Source: an uncultured Gammaproteobacteria bacterium (GTDB taxonomy: Bacteria > Pseudomonadota > Gammaproteobacteria > HK1). From it: DNA of 38,007 nt. The position numbers were made by a program, and so were the translations under genes. Shown piece by piece: positions 1 to 7,013 of this stretch; the stretch's first letter is position 1, and every line of letters begins with the position of its first letter. The stretch covers positions 1 to 38,007 of the forward strand of contig CAMYJH010000039.1 of NCBI GenBank assembly GCA_947258715.1. The letters run 5' to 3'. The notes beneath the pieces were generated by a model that worked only from the letters and a program-made list of their open reading frames with translations, had not been told where the DNA came from and made no database searches.

Positions 1-25
1 TCTTCGGAATACACGCCTTCAGCAC

Positions 26-55
26 GTAGGGCGCAATAGCGAAGCGTATTGCGCC
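26..55. repeat. REP1 palindrome downstream of RAYT1
   Basis: A 30-bp imperfect palindrome starting GTAGGGCGCAATAG and ending CGTATTGCGCC. The same unit occurs at 3449-3478, five times in 6540-6963 and, slightly varied, six times in 603-968. It lies 5 bp beyond the stop of the RAYT1 gene. The bases before it (1-23) duplicate bases 107-129, which lie inside the 3' coding part of RAYT1. Confidence 0.9.
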
Positions 56-60
56 GCACG

Positions 61-594
61 TCAATCCGAATACGAGAGAGCGTCCGCAGCGGCACTCCCA
101 GCCCAGTCTTCGGAATACACGCCTTCAGCCACCAGCCGGTGAAAGGTGGAATATGGCCAATCCGCCACCCGCCTGACCAAACCGTGCTTCATCGGATTGA
201 TGTGCACATAGTCCATATGCGCGCGATAGTCCGCTTCGTTCTTGATCAGGTGCTCCCAATAGCGGCGTTGCCAGATGCCGCGTTCGCCGCGCCGCTCTCG
301 AGCCTGAGATCTCCATTCCCGAGGCGGGAGCCCTTTGGAAAAACGGGACTTGATCAGACGCCAACGCAGAGGAAAATCCGCATCGTTCTCCGGCAACCGT
401 ATTACGCAGTGCAAATGATCCGGCAATACAACCCAGCCGCGGATGTCGAATGAATGATCGCGCTGGACTACGCGCACCGCGTCGCGCAGTAAATCGATGT
501 TTCGGGTGAGCAGATCGTTGCGCCCACGTCTCAGCAGGTTGACGGTGAAAAAATAGGTGCCGCCACAATGCCATGCGCGCCTGTAATCTGGCAT
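61..594 (-). CDS. REP-associated tyrosine transposase (RAYT1, Y1_Tnp/IS200-like)
   Basis: The 177-residue product is a single-domain HUH nuclease of the RAYT type, related to IS200/IS605 TnpA. These enzymes cut and rejoin single-stranded REP hairpins. Visible signatures are YFFTVNLL near the N-terminus, the HUH motif in LPDHLHCVI (about residues 57-65), WQRRYWEHLI, and the catalytic tyrosine in YVHINPMKHGLV (about 129-140). The length is normal for the family and the frame is intact. The ATG at 594 has an AAGGAG-like sequence about 12 bp upstream. REP1 palindromes flank the gene on both sides: one copy just past the stop and a six-unit tandem array just before the start. This is the usual RAYT/REP arrangement and suggests REP1 is its substrate. 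The family call is firm; activity is not shown by sequence alone. Confidence 0.93.
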   Translation of the reverse strand: MPDYRRAWHCGGTYFFTVNLLRRGRNDLLTRNIDLLRDAVRVVQRDHSFDIRGWVVLPDHLHCVIRLPENDADFPLRWRLIKSRFSKGLPPREWRSQARERRGERGIWQRRYWEHLIKNEADYRAHMDYVHINPMKHGLVRRVADWPYSTFHRLVAEGVYSEDWAGSAAADALSYSD

Positions 595-602
595 GGTGTC
601 AT

Positions 603-968
603 GAGCTCCTTCTCATGCGTCCGGCGCAATACGCTGCGCTATTGCGACCTACGTATACTACGCGTGATCCTTCTCATGCGTCCGGCGCAATACGCTTCGC
701 TATTGCGACCTACGTATACTACGCGTGATCCTTCTCATGGGTCCGGCGCAATACGCTTCGCTATTGCGACCTACGTATGTTACGCCTGCTCATCCTCGTG
801 CGTCCGGAACAATACGCTTCGCTATTGCGACCTACGTATGTTACGCCTGCTCATCCTCGTGCGTCCGGCGCAATACGCTTCGCTATTGCGCCCTACGTAT
901 GTGACGCCTGCTCCTCCTCATGCGTCCGGCGCAATACGCTTTGCTATTGCGCCCCACGACCACTACGT
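603..968. repeat. Tandem array of six 61-bp REP1-containing units
   Basis: The motif CCGG followed by GCAATACG recurs at 621, 682, 743, 804, 865 and 926, an exact 61-bp period. Each unit holds one REP1 palindrome (arms GCAATACG/CTATTGC) plus a linker of about 30 bp. Linkers of the first three units share TATACTACGCGTGATCCT; the later units share a TTACGCCTGCTC-type linker, showing two subtypes. The array fills the gap between the start of RAYT1 and the 3' end of the dehydrogenase gene. No gene is seen in it; open frames across it are repeat translation. Confidence 0.93.
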
Positions 969-972
969 CTGC

Positions 973-3387
973 TCAACCCCTCAGCTTCGAATTCTTCGGA
1001 TCGTAGAGCGGCTGCGCTTCTACCGTGGCGCGTCGGCGCGCGCCGAGAATGGCGATGTCGAAGCTCGATCCTGGCTTGGCGTATTCCGGCTCCACGTAAG
1101 CGAAGGCGATGCTCCTTCCGACACGAAAACCGTAAGCGCCTGAAGTGGTAACCCCGATAATCCGTTCACCGTCGTACACCGCCTCGTTGCCGACGCAATC
1201 CGCGTCTTCCGCATCGACGCTGACATACACCAGCTCTATGTCGATTCCGTCCCGGATACGCCCCTCTACCGCATCGCGGCCGATGAATGACTTGTCCCGC
1301 TTGACGAAGCGCTGAAGCCCCGCCTCCACCGGAGTGATCTCCGTGGTCAGCTCGCTGCCCCAGGCCTTGTAACCTTTCTCCATTCGCATCGCATTGACCG
1401 CATAAAGGCCAAAATCGGCCACACCGTGCTCGCTCCCCGCTTCCATCAGCGCGTCGTAAAGCTTTTCCATTTGCGCCATCGGATGGTGCAGCTCCCAGCC
1501 CAGCTCGCCGACATAGGAAACCCGAAGCGCGCGCACCGGCACGCCGGCGACGCTGATCTCCTGCCCGCGCATCCACGGAAAGGCCTCGTTACTGAGATCC
1601 GCGTTTGTAAGGCGCGACAGTATCTGCCGCGACTTCGGTCCGGCCAGCACCAGGCAGCCGTAGTCGGCGGTGACATTGTTAATAGAGACCTTTTCGCCGT
1701 CTTCCACGTGCTGCGTCATCCAGTCCAGATCGTGAAGCTCGGCGACGGCGCCGGAAAGCACGTAGTACTTGTCCGAAGCCAGCCGGGTAATCGTAGCCTC
1801 GCACTCGATGCCGCCGGGCTCGCCCAGCATGTGGGCCAACACCACGCCGCCTTCGCGCTCAGGGCAATGGTTGGCGCAGATGCGATTCAAAAACGCTTCC
1901 GCGTCCTTGCCGCCGACCTCGTATTTTGAAAACGCGCTCAGGTCCAATACGCCGGCGCGCTCGGCCACCGCCGTGCACTCTTCGGCCACTGGGTCGAACC
2001 AGTTGCCGCGCCGATAGCCGTACTTTTCCGCCTCACTGTTTTTAGAGAACCACTTCGCGCGCTCCCAGCCGAAATTCTCCGCAAACACTGCGCCCTTGGC
2101 TTTGAGCTTTTCATAAATGGGCGTGGTCTTGACCGGCCTTCCCGCTTCCCGGTACTCGCCCGGCAGTACCGGCTGATACATCTGCTGGTACTCGTCGATG
2201 GATTTGTCCAGGCAGTAATCGCCGACGGCCCAGTCGCCGTAGCGGCGCGGATCGAAGGCCAGCATGTTGATCTCGGTCTGGCCGTGCATCATCCACTGAG
2301 CGAGATACTTGCCGGCACCCGGGCCCTGGGTGACGCCGATGCTGGCGCCGCAGGCCATCCAGTAATTGCGGATGCCCGGCGCCGGACCCAAAAGAAAGTT
2401 GCCGTCCGGTGTGTGCGTAATGGGTCCGCTGACGACGCGCTTGATACCGGCCTTCTCGAACACCGGGATGCGGTCCACGGTGCGTTCCAGAGAAGTTTCC
2501 AGACGATCGAGGTCCGGCGGCAACAGCTCCATGTCGAAGCCCCAGTCGACGCCGTCGAGACTCCACGCTTGAGCGTCCGCCATCTCGTACGGCCCGACGA
2601 GCAAACCATCCTGCTCCTGGCGGTAATAGCACGACGCCCGCGGATCCCTCACCACCGGCGGCTCCGTATCCAGACCGCGGAACTCGTCCAGATTCTCGGT
2701 CACCAGGTACTGATGAATCATGTTCACGATGGGAACCTTGAGCCCCACCCAGGCGCCGGTCTGAGGACCATAGCATCCAGTCGCGTTGACCACGTGCTCA
2801 GTCGTGATGGTGCCCTTCTCCGTCACCACTTCCCACTCGCCGTTCTGGCTTTGTTTCACGTCGGTCACGAGCGTGTGGCGATAGATCTCCGCCCCGTGCT
2901 GGCGCGCGCCCTTGGCCATGGCGTTGGTGCTGCTCGCCGGATCGGTGTGACCGTCGCCGGGGGTGTAGCAGCCGAGCTTCACACCTTTAAGATCCAGCAG
3001 CGGGTGCAGCTTCTGCATTTCCTCGTGGCCGACGAGATGGACTTCCGCGCCCACGTATTTGAGCAGGCCTTCCATGTAACGAAACCAGTCCACCTCTTCG
3101 TCGGTGAGCGCGAGGCGAAGACTGCCGCAGGCATGAAAGCCGGTCGCCTGACCAGTTTCCGCTTCTAAAGCTTTGAAAAGCGTCGATCCGTATAGATGGA
3201 TCTTCGCCATGTTGAGATTGCCGATAAAATGACCGACCAGACCCGCCGCGTGCCAGGTGGAGCCCGAGGTGAGCTCTCCTTTTTCCACCAGCACGACATC
3301 CGACCAGCCCGCCTTGGCCAGGTGATAAAGCACCCCGACGCCCATGGCGCCGCCGCCTATGACCACAACTCGAGCGTGGGTTTTCAT
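973..3387 (-). CDS. FAD-dependent dimethylglycine/sarcosine dehydrogenase-like protein with GcvT domain
   Basis: The 804-residue protein has the DMGDH/SARDH architecture. It has an N-terminal FAD-binding DAO domain (VVIGGGAMGVG, residues 8-18), followed by the SGSTWHAAGLVG segment, where family members carry the His that binds FAD covalently. The C-terminal half is a GcvT-like folate-binding domain plus a barrel (for example MRMEKGYKAWGSELTTEITP). Such enzymes oxidatively demethylate dimethylglycine or sarcosine and pass the one-carbon unit to tetrahydrofolate. The length fits the family (about 800-860). The ATG at 3387 has AAGGA about 11 bp upstream. It lies downstream of, and co-oriented with, the MttB-family gene, about 87 bp away with a REP1 between. 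An MttB-type methyltransferase could supply its demethylated substrate. Substrate preference cannot be read from sequence. Confidence 0.88.
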   Translation of the reverse strand: MKTHARVVVIGGGAMGVGVLYHLAKAGWSDVVLVEKGELTSGSTWHAAGLVGHFIGNLNMAKIHLYGSTLFKALEAETGQATGFHACGSLRLALTDEEVDWFRYMEGLLKYVGAEVHLVGHEEMQKLHPLLDLKGVKLGCYTPGDGHTDPASSTNAMAKGARQHGAEIYRHTLVTDVKQSQNGEWEVVTEKGTITTEHVVNATGCYGPQTGAWVGLKVPIVNMIHQYLVTENLDEFRGLDTEPPVVRDPRASCYYRQEQDGLLVGPYEMADAQAWSLDGVDWGFDMELLPPDLDRLETSLERTVDRIPVFEKAGIKRVVSGPITHTPDGNFLLGPAPGIRNYWMACGASIGVTQGPGAGKYLAQWMMHGQTEINMLAFDPRRYGDWAVGDYCLDKSIDEYQQMYQPVLPGEYREAGRPVKTTPIYEKLKAKGAVFAENFGWERAKWFSKNSEAEKYGYRRGNWFDPVAEECTAVAERAGVLDLSAFSKYEVGGKDAEAFLNRICANHCPEREGGVVLAHMLGEPGGIECEATITRLASDKYYVLSGAVAELHDLDWMTQHVEDGEKVSINNVTADYGCLVLAGPKSRQILSRLTNADLSNEAFPWMRGQEISVAGVPVRALRVSYVGELGWELHHPMAQMEKLYDALMEAGSEHGVADFGLYAVNAMRMEKGYKAWGSELTTEITPVEAGLQRFVKRDKSFIGRDAVEGRIRDGIDIELVYVSVDAEDADCVGNEAVYDGERIIGVTTSGAYGFRVGRSIAFAYVEPEYAKPGSSFDIAILGARRRATVEAQPLYDPKNSKLRG

Positions 3388-3448
3388 TCTGGAGGCTTCC
3401 TTTTAGTTTTCGAAGTTGGGTGCGCGGTGCGCATCTTTAGAAAATATC

Positions 3449-3478
3449 GGCGCAATACGCTTCGCTATTGCGCCCTAC
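3449..3478. repeat. REP1 palindrome overlapping the MttB-family stop codon
   Basis: A perfect copy of the REP1 core (GGCGCAATACG...CTATTGCGCCCTAC). The TAG stop of the upstream minus-strand methyltransferase gene (bases 3475-3477) lies inside it. The hairpin sits between two co-oriented genes and could affect mRNA stability or 3' processing. Confidence 0.9.
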
Positions 3479-5037
3479 TTTGCTTTCATTCGCTCCCGCG
3501 GCAGCTTGATCTCGAAGCGTCCGCGGATGGACTTGTCCACCAGATCGCTGATATGTGCCGGATAGTGCGACTCGAGGATCTTCTCCACCCGCCTCGACGC
3601 CCGCTCCACCACGCTGGTGGATCCCAGCTCCTTCCACTCCTTGGGGCTGGTGCGATCGCTTACCTCCGGGTATACATAGTCGTGCTGCATCAGTCCCAGC
3701 GTCTGGCCGTGGCCCAAGAAATGATTCGGCCCGCCGATGCACACGTCACGCATGCTTTCGATGGAAAGCGATTCGTCGTTCACCTCGATGCCGCGCACGG
3801 TGCGGTTGATGGCGCCGAGGGTGTCGTTGTCGATGACGTAGCTCTCGTAGCTGCAGCCCAACAGACTTGCGTGCATGCCGGCGGATTCGTAGACCAAGTT
3901 CGCGCCCGAGTGCGCCGCCAGGGTGTTGGTGTATCCCTTCTCGTAGCCCGACTGCGCATCCGGAAGCTTCGAGTCGCTCATTCCGGCGGCAATCCCGGTG
4001 GGCAGATCGTAAAACCGCCCCATCTGACCGCAGGCCGCCATCAGCACCGCCTGCTCGCCGCTGCCCCCGCTCATGGAGCCGGTTCTCAAATCCGATACGA
4101 AGGGCCACGGCCCGATAATGGCCGGATGGCCGGGCTTGATCAGGTTTACATAAACGAGGCCGGCCAAGCACTCCGCCATCTCCTGCACCACCGCGCCCGC
4201 CAGCGCGGCGGGGCTGGTGGCCCCCGCCTGCCCCGCCGCCAGCAGCAGCACCGGCATCCCGCCGCGCACCCCCGCTTCCAAGGTTCTACAGGCGTCTTCC
4301 GCAAACCGAAGCGGCGGCACCACGAAACAGCTCGACATGCTGACGAAAGGCTTCGAGCGCCACATCTTCTCGCTGCCCGCTATCAGGTGCAGCATATGCA
4401 GCGACTCTTCCAGGTGCTCCGGCAGCACCCACGAAGTGCCCACGTGCTTGGTGGTGCCGCTGATGCAGGCGTAAAGGGTGTTGATGTCGAGATCACGCGG
4501 CTCCACCATGTCGCGGGGGACCAGCGGGCGCTGGAAGAAATGGATGTGCTCCAGCGCGTCCACGAGCCTGGCGATGTCGTAGAGATCCTGCAGGGTGGAC
4601 TCGCGGTATTGGCGGGCTTCCAGATCCACCACGTGCACCGCCGCGCCCGCGGTGCCGAAATACATCCGATAGCCGCTGAGCTCCAGCTCGCGCCCCGGGG
4701 CCTGACCAAAAAGGGTGAAGTTTCTCGACGCCCGGGCGATGGTGTCGTCCACCAGGGCGCGGGGAAACAAAAGCCGGCCCTCGCTGGATAAACGCCCGCC
4801 GGCGTTGGTCACCATCTCGATACACGACGGAATCGCGTCCTGAAGGCCGATGCTCTCCAGAGTCACCAGGATGGCTTCGTGGATGCGGGAAATTTCGGCG
4901 TCGGTCAGCGGCTTGTACCGCCCGCTGCTCATCCCCGGGCGAACCGGCTTTTTATCCTCGGGCGTCGGCGCCGCACGAAGCGCCTTGCGGGCAGCGCGCC
5001 CGCCCATGCGTCGTTGACCGGAGTCCGCAGCGCTCAT
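3475..5037 (-). CDS. Trimethylamine methyltransferase (MttB) superfamily protein, non-pyrrolysine type
   Basis: The 520-residue product matches the MttB superfamily along its length, including SGGSGEQAVLMAACGQMGRF, YDLPTGIAAGMSDSK, an AHSGANLVYESAGM segment and GGPNHFLGHGQT. True trimethylamine methyltransferases have an in-frame amber codon read as pyrrolysine near residue 334; none occurs here. This places the protein with the non-Pyl homologues, of which glycine betaine:corrinoid methyltransferase is the best characterised. The start at 5037 is chosen because GGAGG lies 5 bp upstream; the GTG two codons earlier overlaps that site. No corrinoid protein or reductive activase is seen in the window. 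Its downstream neighbour is a DMGDH-like enzyme, which would fit conversion of a quaternary amine to dimethylglycine and then sarcosine. The stop lies in a REP1 palindrome. Confidence 0.87.
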   Translation of the reverse strand: MSAADSGQRRMGGRAARKALRAAPTPEDKKPVRPGMSSGRYKPLTDAEISRIHEAILVTLESIGLQDAIPSCIEMVTNAGGRLSSEGRLLFPRALVDDTIARASRNFTLFGQAPGRELELSGYRMYFGTAGAAVHVVDLEARQYRESTLQDLYDIARLVDALEHIHFFQRPLVPRDMVEPRDLDINTLYACISGTTKHVGTSWVLPEHLEESLHMLHLIAGSEKMWRSKPFVSMSSCFVVPPLRFAEDACRTLEAGVRGGMPVLLLAAGQAGATSPAALAGAVVQEMAECLAGLVYVNLIKPGHPAIIGPWPFVSDLRTGSMSGGSGEQAVLMAACGQMGRFYDLPTGIAAGMSDSKLPDAQSGYEKGYTNTLAAHSGANLVYESAGMHASLLGCSYESYVIDNDTLGAINRTVRGIEVNDESLSIESMRDVCIGGPNHFLGHGQTLGLMQHDYVYPEVSDRTSPKEWKELGSTSVVERASRRVEKILESHYPAHISDLVDKSIRGRFEIKLPRERMKAK

Positions 5038-5077
5038 CTTCACCTCCCCTTGGCCGTCGGTGTCACGACGAGACGTG

Positions 5078-5162
5078 AAAAAGGGGACGCACTTATTTAT
5101 GGCCCTACAAGCGATGACTGAGGGATCTCAGATCCCGCGGAAAATAAGTGCGTCCCCTTTTT
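5078..5162. repeat. REP2 inverted repeat (GGGGACGCACTTATTTT type)
   Basis: A left arm AAAAAGGGGACGCACTTATT and a right arm AAAATAAGTGCGTCCCCTTT face each other across a spacer of about 40 bp. The same pair of arms recurs throughout the window. It lies between the divergently transcribed methyltransferase and aminotransferase genes. Confidence 0.93.
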
Positions 5163-5323
5163 CGATGCACCTGTCGATGAGGCGGAATATACCCGACACC
5201 ACCACCCGCGAGGCAAGAAATTGTCTCGTTTCTCTGAATCGTCTGCGCCTGTTCTTTGCCCCGCCCCGGTGGTATTTTCGAACCATCCCCGAACGCCACT
5301 GAATTCACCGGAGCACATCCTTC

Positions 5324-6538
5324 ATGAGCCATCGAGCCGGACGCCACTTCCTCCAGATCCCGGGCCCGACCAACGTGCCGAGCCGAGTGCTGCGCGCCAT
5401 GGACTATCCCACCATGGATCACCGAGGGCCCGAGTTCGCCGATTTGGGACACCGCTGCCTGCTCGGCATGAAGAAGATCTTCAAGACTGAAAGCAAGGTG
5501 GTGATATTCCCCTCGTCCGGCACCGGTGCCTGGGAAGCGGCGCTGGTCAACACGCTCTCCCCCGGCAATAAGCTGCTCATGTACGAGACCGGTCACTTTG
5601 CCATGCTGTGGCACGAGATGGCGCGCAATCTCGGCTTGAGGCCCGAGTTCATGTCCGGCGACTGGCGCACCGGCGCCGATCCCGATCGCATCGCTGAACG
5701 GCTGAAACAGGACGGCGACCATGAGATCAAGGCCGTGTGCGTGGTGCACAACGAGACTTCCACCGGCGTTACCAGCCGCATCGGCGAGATCCGGAAAGCC
5801 ATCGATTCGGTGAATCACCCGGCGCTTTTCATGGTGGACACCATCTCCTCGCTCGCCTCCATCGACTACCGTCACGACGAGTGGGGAGTGGATGTCACCG
5901 TCGCCGGATCGCAAAAAGGCTTGATGCTGCCCCCGGGCTTGGGCTTCAACGCGGTGAGCAAGAAGGCCATGGAGGCCTGCGAGTTCGCCAACCTGCCGCG
6001 CTCTTACTGGGACTGGAACGCCATGTTCGGCGCCAACAAGTCCGGCTACTTCCCGTACACGCCTGCCACCAATTTGCTCTACGGCCTGGACGAATCTCTG
6101 AGGATGCTCATCGACGAGGAAGGCCTGGACAAGGTCTTCGCCCGCCACGACCGCCACGCCGAGGCCACCCGCCGCGCGGTGCGCGCCTGGGACTTGGAAA
6201 TCCTCTGCACCAATCCGGCGGAGTACAGCAGCTCGCTGACCGCGGTGCTGGTGCCCGACGGCCACAGCGCCGATGAGCTTCGAAAAATTATTCTCGACGG
6301 CTTCGACATGTCGCTGGGCACCGGCCTCACCAAAGTCGCCGGGCGCGTGTTCCGCATCGGGCACTTGGGCGACTTCAACGATCTCATGCTCGCCGGAACG
6401 CTTTGCGGCGTGGAGATGGGACTCATGCGCTCCAATATCCCGCACAAGACCGGCGGCGTCGATGCCGCCTTGAGCTACCTCGCCCTCGGTGAAACGGCGG
6501 ATGGCCAGAAACGCGCGCCCCGCTCCGCCACCGCGTGA
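5324..6538 (+). CDS. Serine-glyoxylate / alanine-glyoxylate type class V aminotransferase
   Basis: A 404-residue PLP enzyme of the small-subunit aminotransferase (class V) group. It opens with the typical FLQIPGPTNVPSRVL, has the cofactor phosphate loop FPSSGTGAWEAAL, the Asp of MVDTISSLAS, and the Schiff-base lysine K198 in GSQKGLMLPPG. Members transfer the amino group of serine or alanine to glyoxylate, giving glycine and hydroxypyruvate or pyruvate. The ATG at 5324 has GGAG about 10 bp upstream. It is divergent from the MttB/DMGDH pair and upstream of a FAD/Fe-S oxidoreductase in the same direction. Together they suggest glycine/serine/glyoxylate metabolism linked to one-carbon units. The stop lies directly before a REP1 copy. 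Serine versus alanine as donor cannot be settled here. Confidence 0.88.
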   Translation: MSHRAGRHFLQIPGPTNVPSRVLRAMDYPTMDHRGPEFADLGHRCLLGMKKIFKTESKVVIFPSSGTGAWEAALVNTLSPGNKLLMYETGHFAMLWHEMARNLGLRPEFMSGDWRTGADPDRIAERLKQDGDHEIKAVCVVHNETSTGVTSRIGEIRKAIDSVNHPALFMVDTISSLASIDYRHDEWGVDVTVAGSQKGLMLPPGLGFNAVSKKAMEACEFANLPRSYWDWNAMFGANKSGYFPYTPATNLLYGLDESLRMLIDEEGLDKVFARHDRHAEATRRAVRAWDLEILCTNPAEYSSSLTAVLVPDGHSADELRKIILDGFDMSLGTGLTKVAGRVFRIGHLGDFNDLMLAGTLCGVEMGLMRSNIPHKTGGVDAALSYLALGETADGQKRAPRSATA

Positions 6539-6539
6539 A

Positions 6540-6963
6540 GTAGGGCGCAATAAGCGAAGCGCATTGCGCCGAAAATGCCACGAATGGCGCTGTCCGCCGA
6601 AACCGAGAGGTCACTCGCGATGAATCCGGTGCAATACGCTACGCTATTGCACCCTACGGCATCGAAGCCATTTTTCCCCGTGGCAGCGCGACCACGGCCT
6701 GAATCGTACGCCTCCGCTTCAGAGGAAATCGACGGGGCGCGTGCAATGATTTCGGCGCAATACGCTTCGCTATTGCGCCCTACACTGATGGTGACGACAG
6801 CGCGCCAAAAGAAGACGTAGGGCGCAATAGCGAAGCGTATTGCGCCGTATGTACAGAAAGTTCGCCCGCAAACGAACTTTTACAGGAGTTGCATCAGACC
6901 GCAGCGATCGATGAGAACGGGATCCCAGACAACGTAGGGCGCAATAGCGCAGCGTATTGCGCC
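6540..6963. repeat. Cluster of five REP1 palindromes in the gap before the FAD/Fe-S gene
   Basis: Copies lie at 6540-6570 (GTAGGGCGCAATAAGCG, one extra base), 6628-6657 (a variant with GGTGCAATACGC and a compensating TTGCACC), 6754-6783, 6817-6846 and 6934-6963. Orientation alternates, as in BIMEs: copies 1, 4 and 5 read GTAGGGCG, while copies 2 and 3 are inverted. The compensating change in copy 2 keeps the stem paired, which implies selection on structure. The 475-bp gap holds no convincing gene. Confidence 0.92.
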
Positions 6964-7013
6964 AAACAAAACTGATATTCAGCGGTCAAACAGAACGGTA
7001 GCCGACATCGACC

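Noticed and set aside
603..968. Possible CRISPR array (six regular repeats)
   Set aside because: The whole 61-bp unit is conserved, including the linkers, so there are no variable spacers; no cas genes are present and the repeat is the REP1 palindrome.
568..1143. Plus-strand open frame of 191 codons
   Set aside because: It translates the tandem REP1 array and the antisense of the dehydrogenase 3' end; no family signature.
3196..4791. Plus-strand open frame of 531 codons
   Set aside because: It is antisense to the DMGDH-like and MttB-family genes, whose motifs and ribosome sites are clear; long antisense frames are common in GC-rich DNA.
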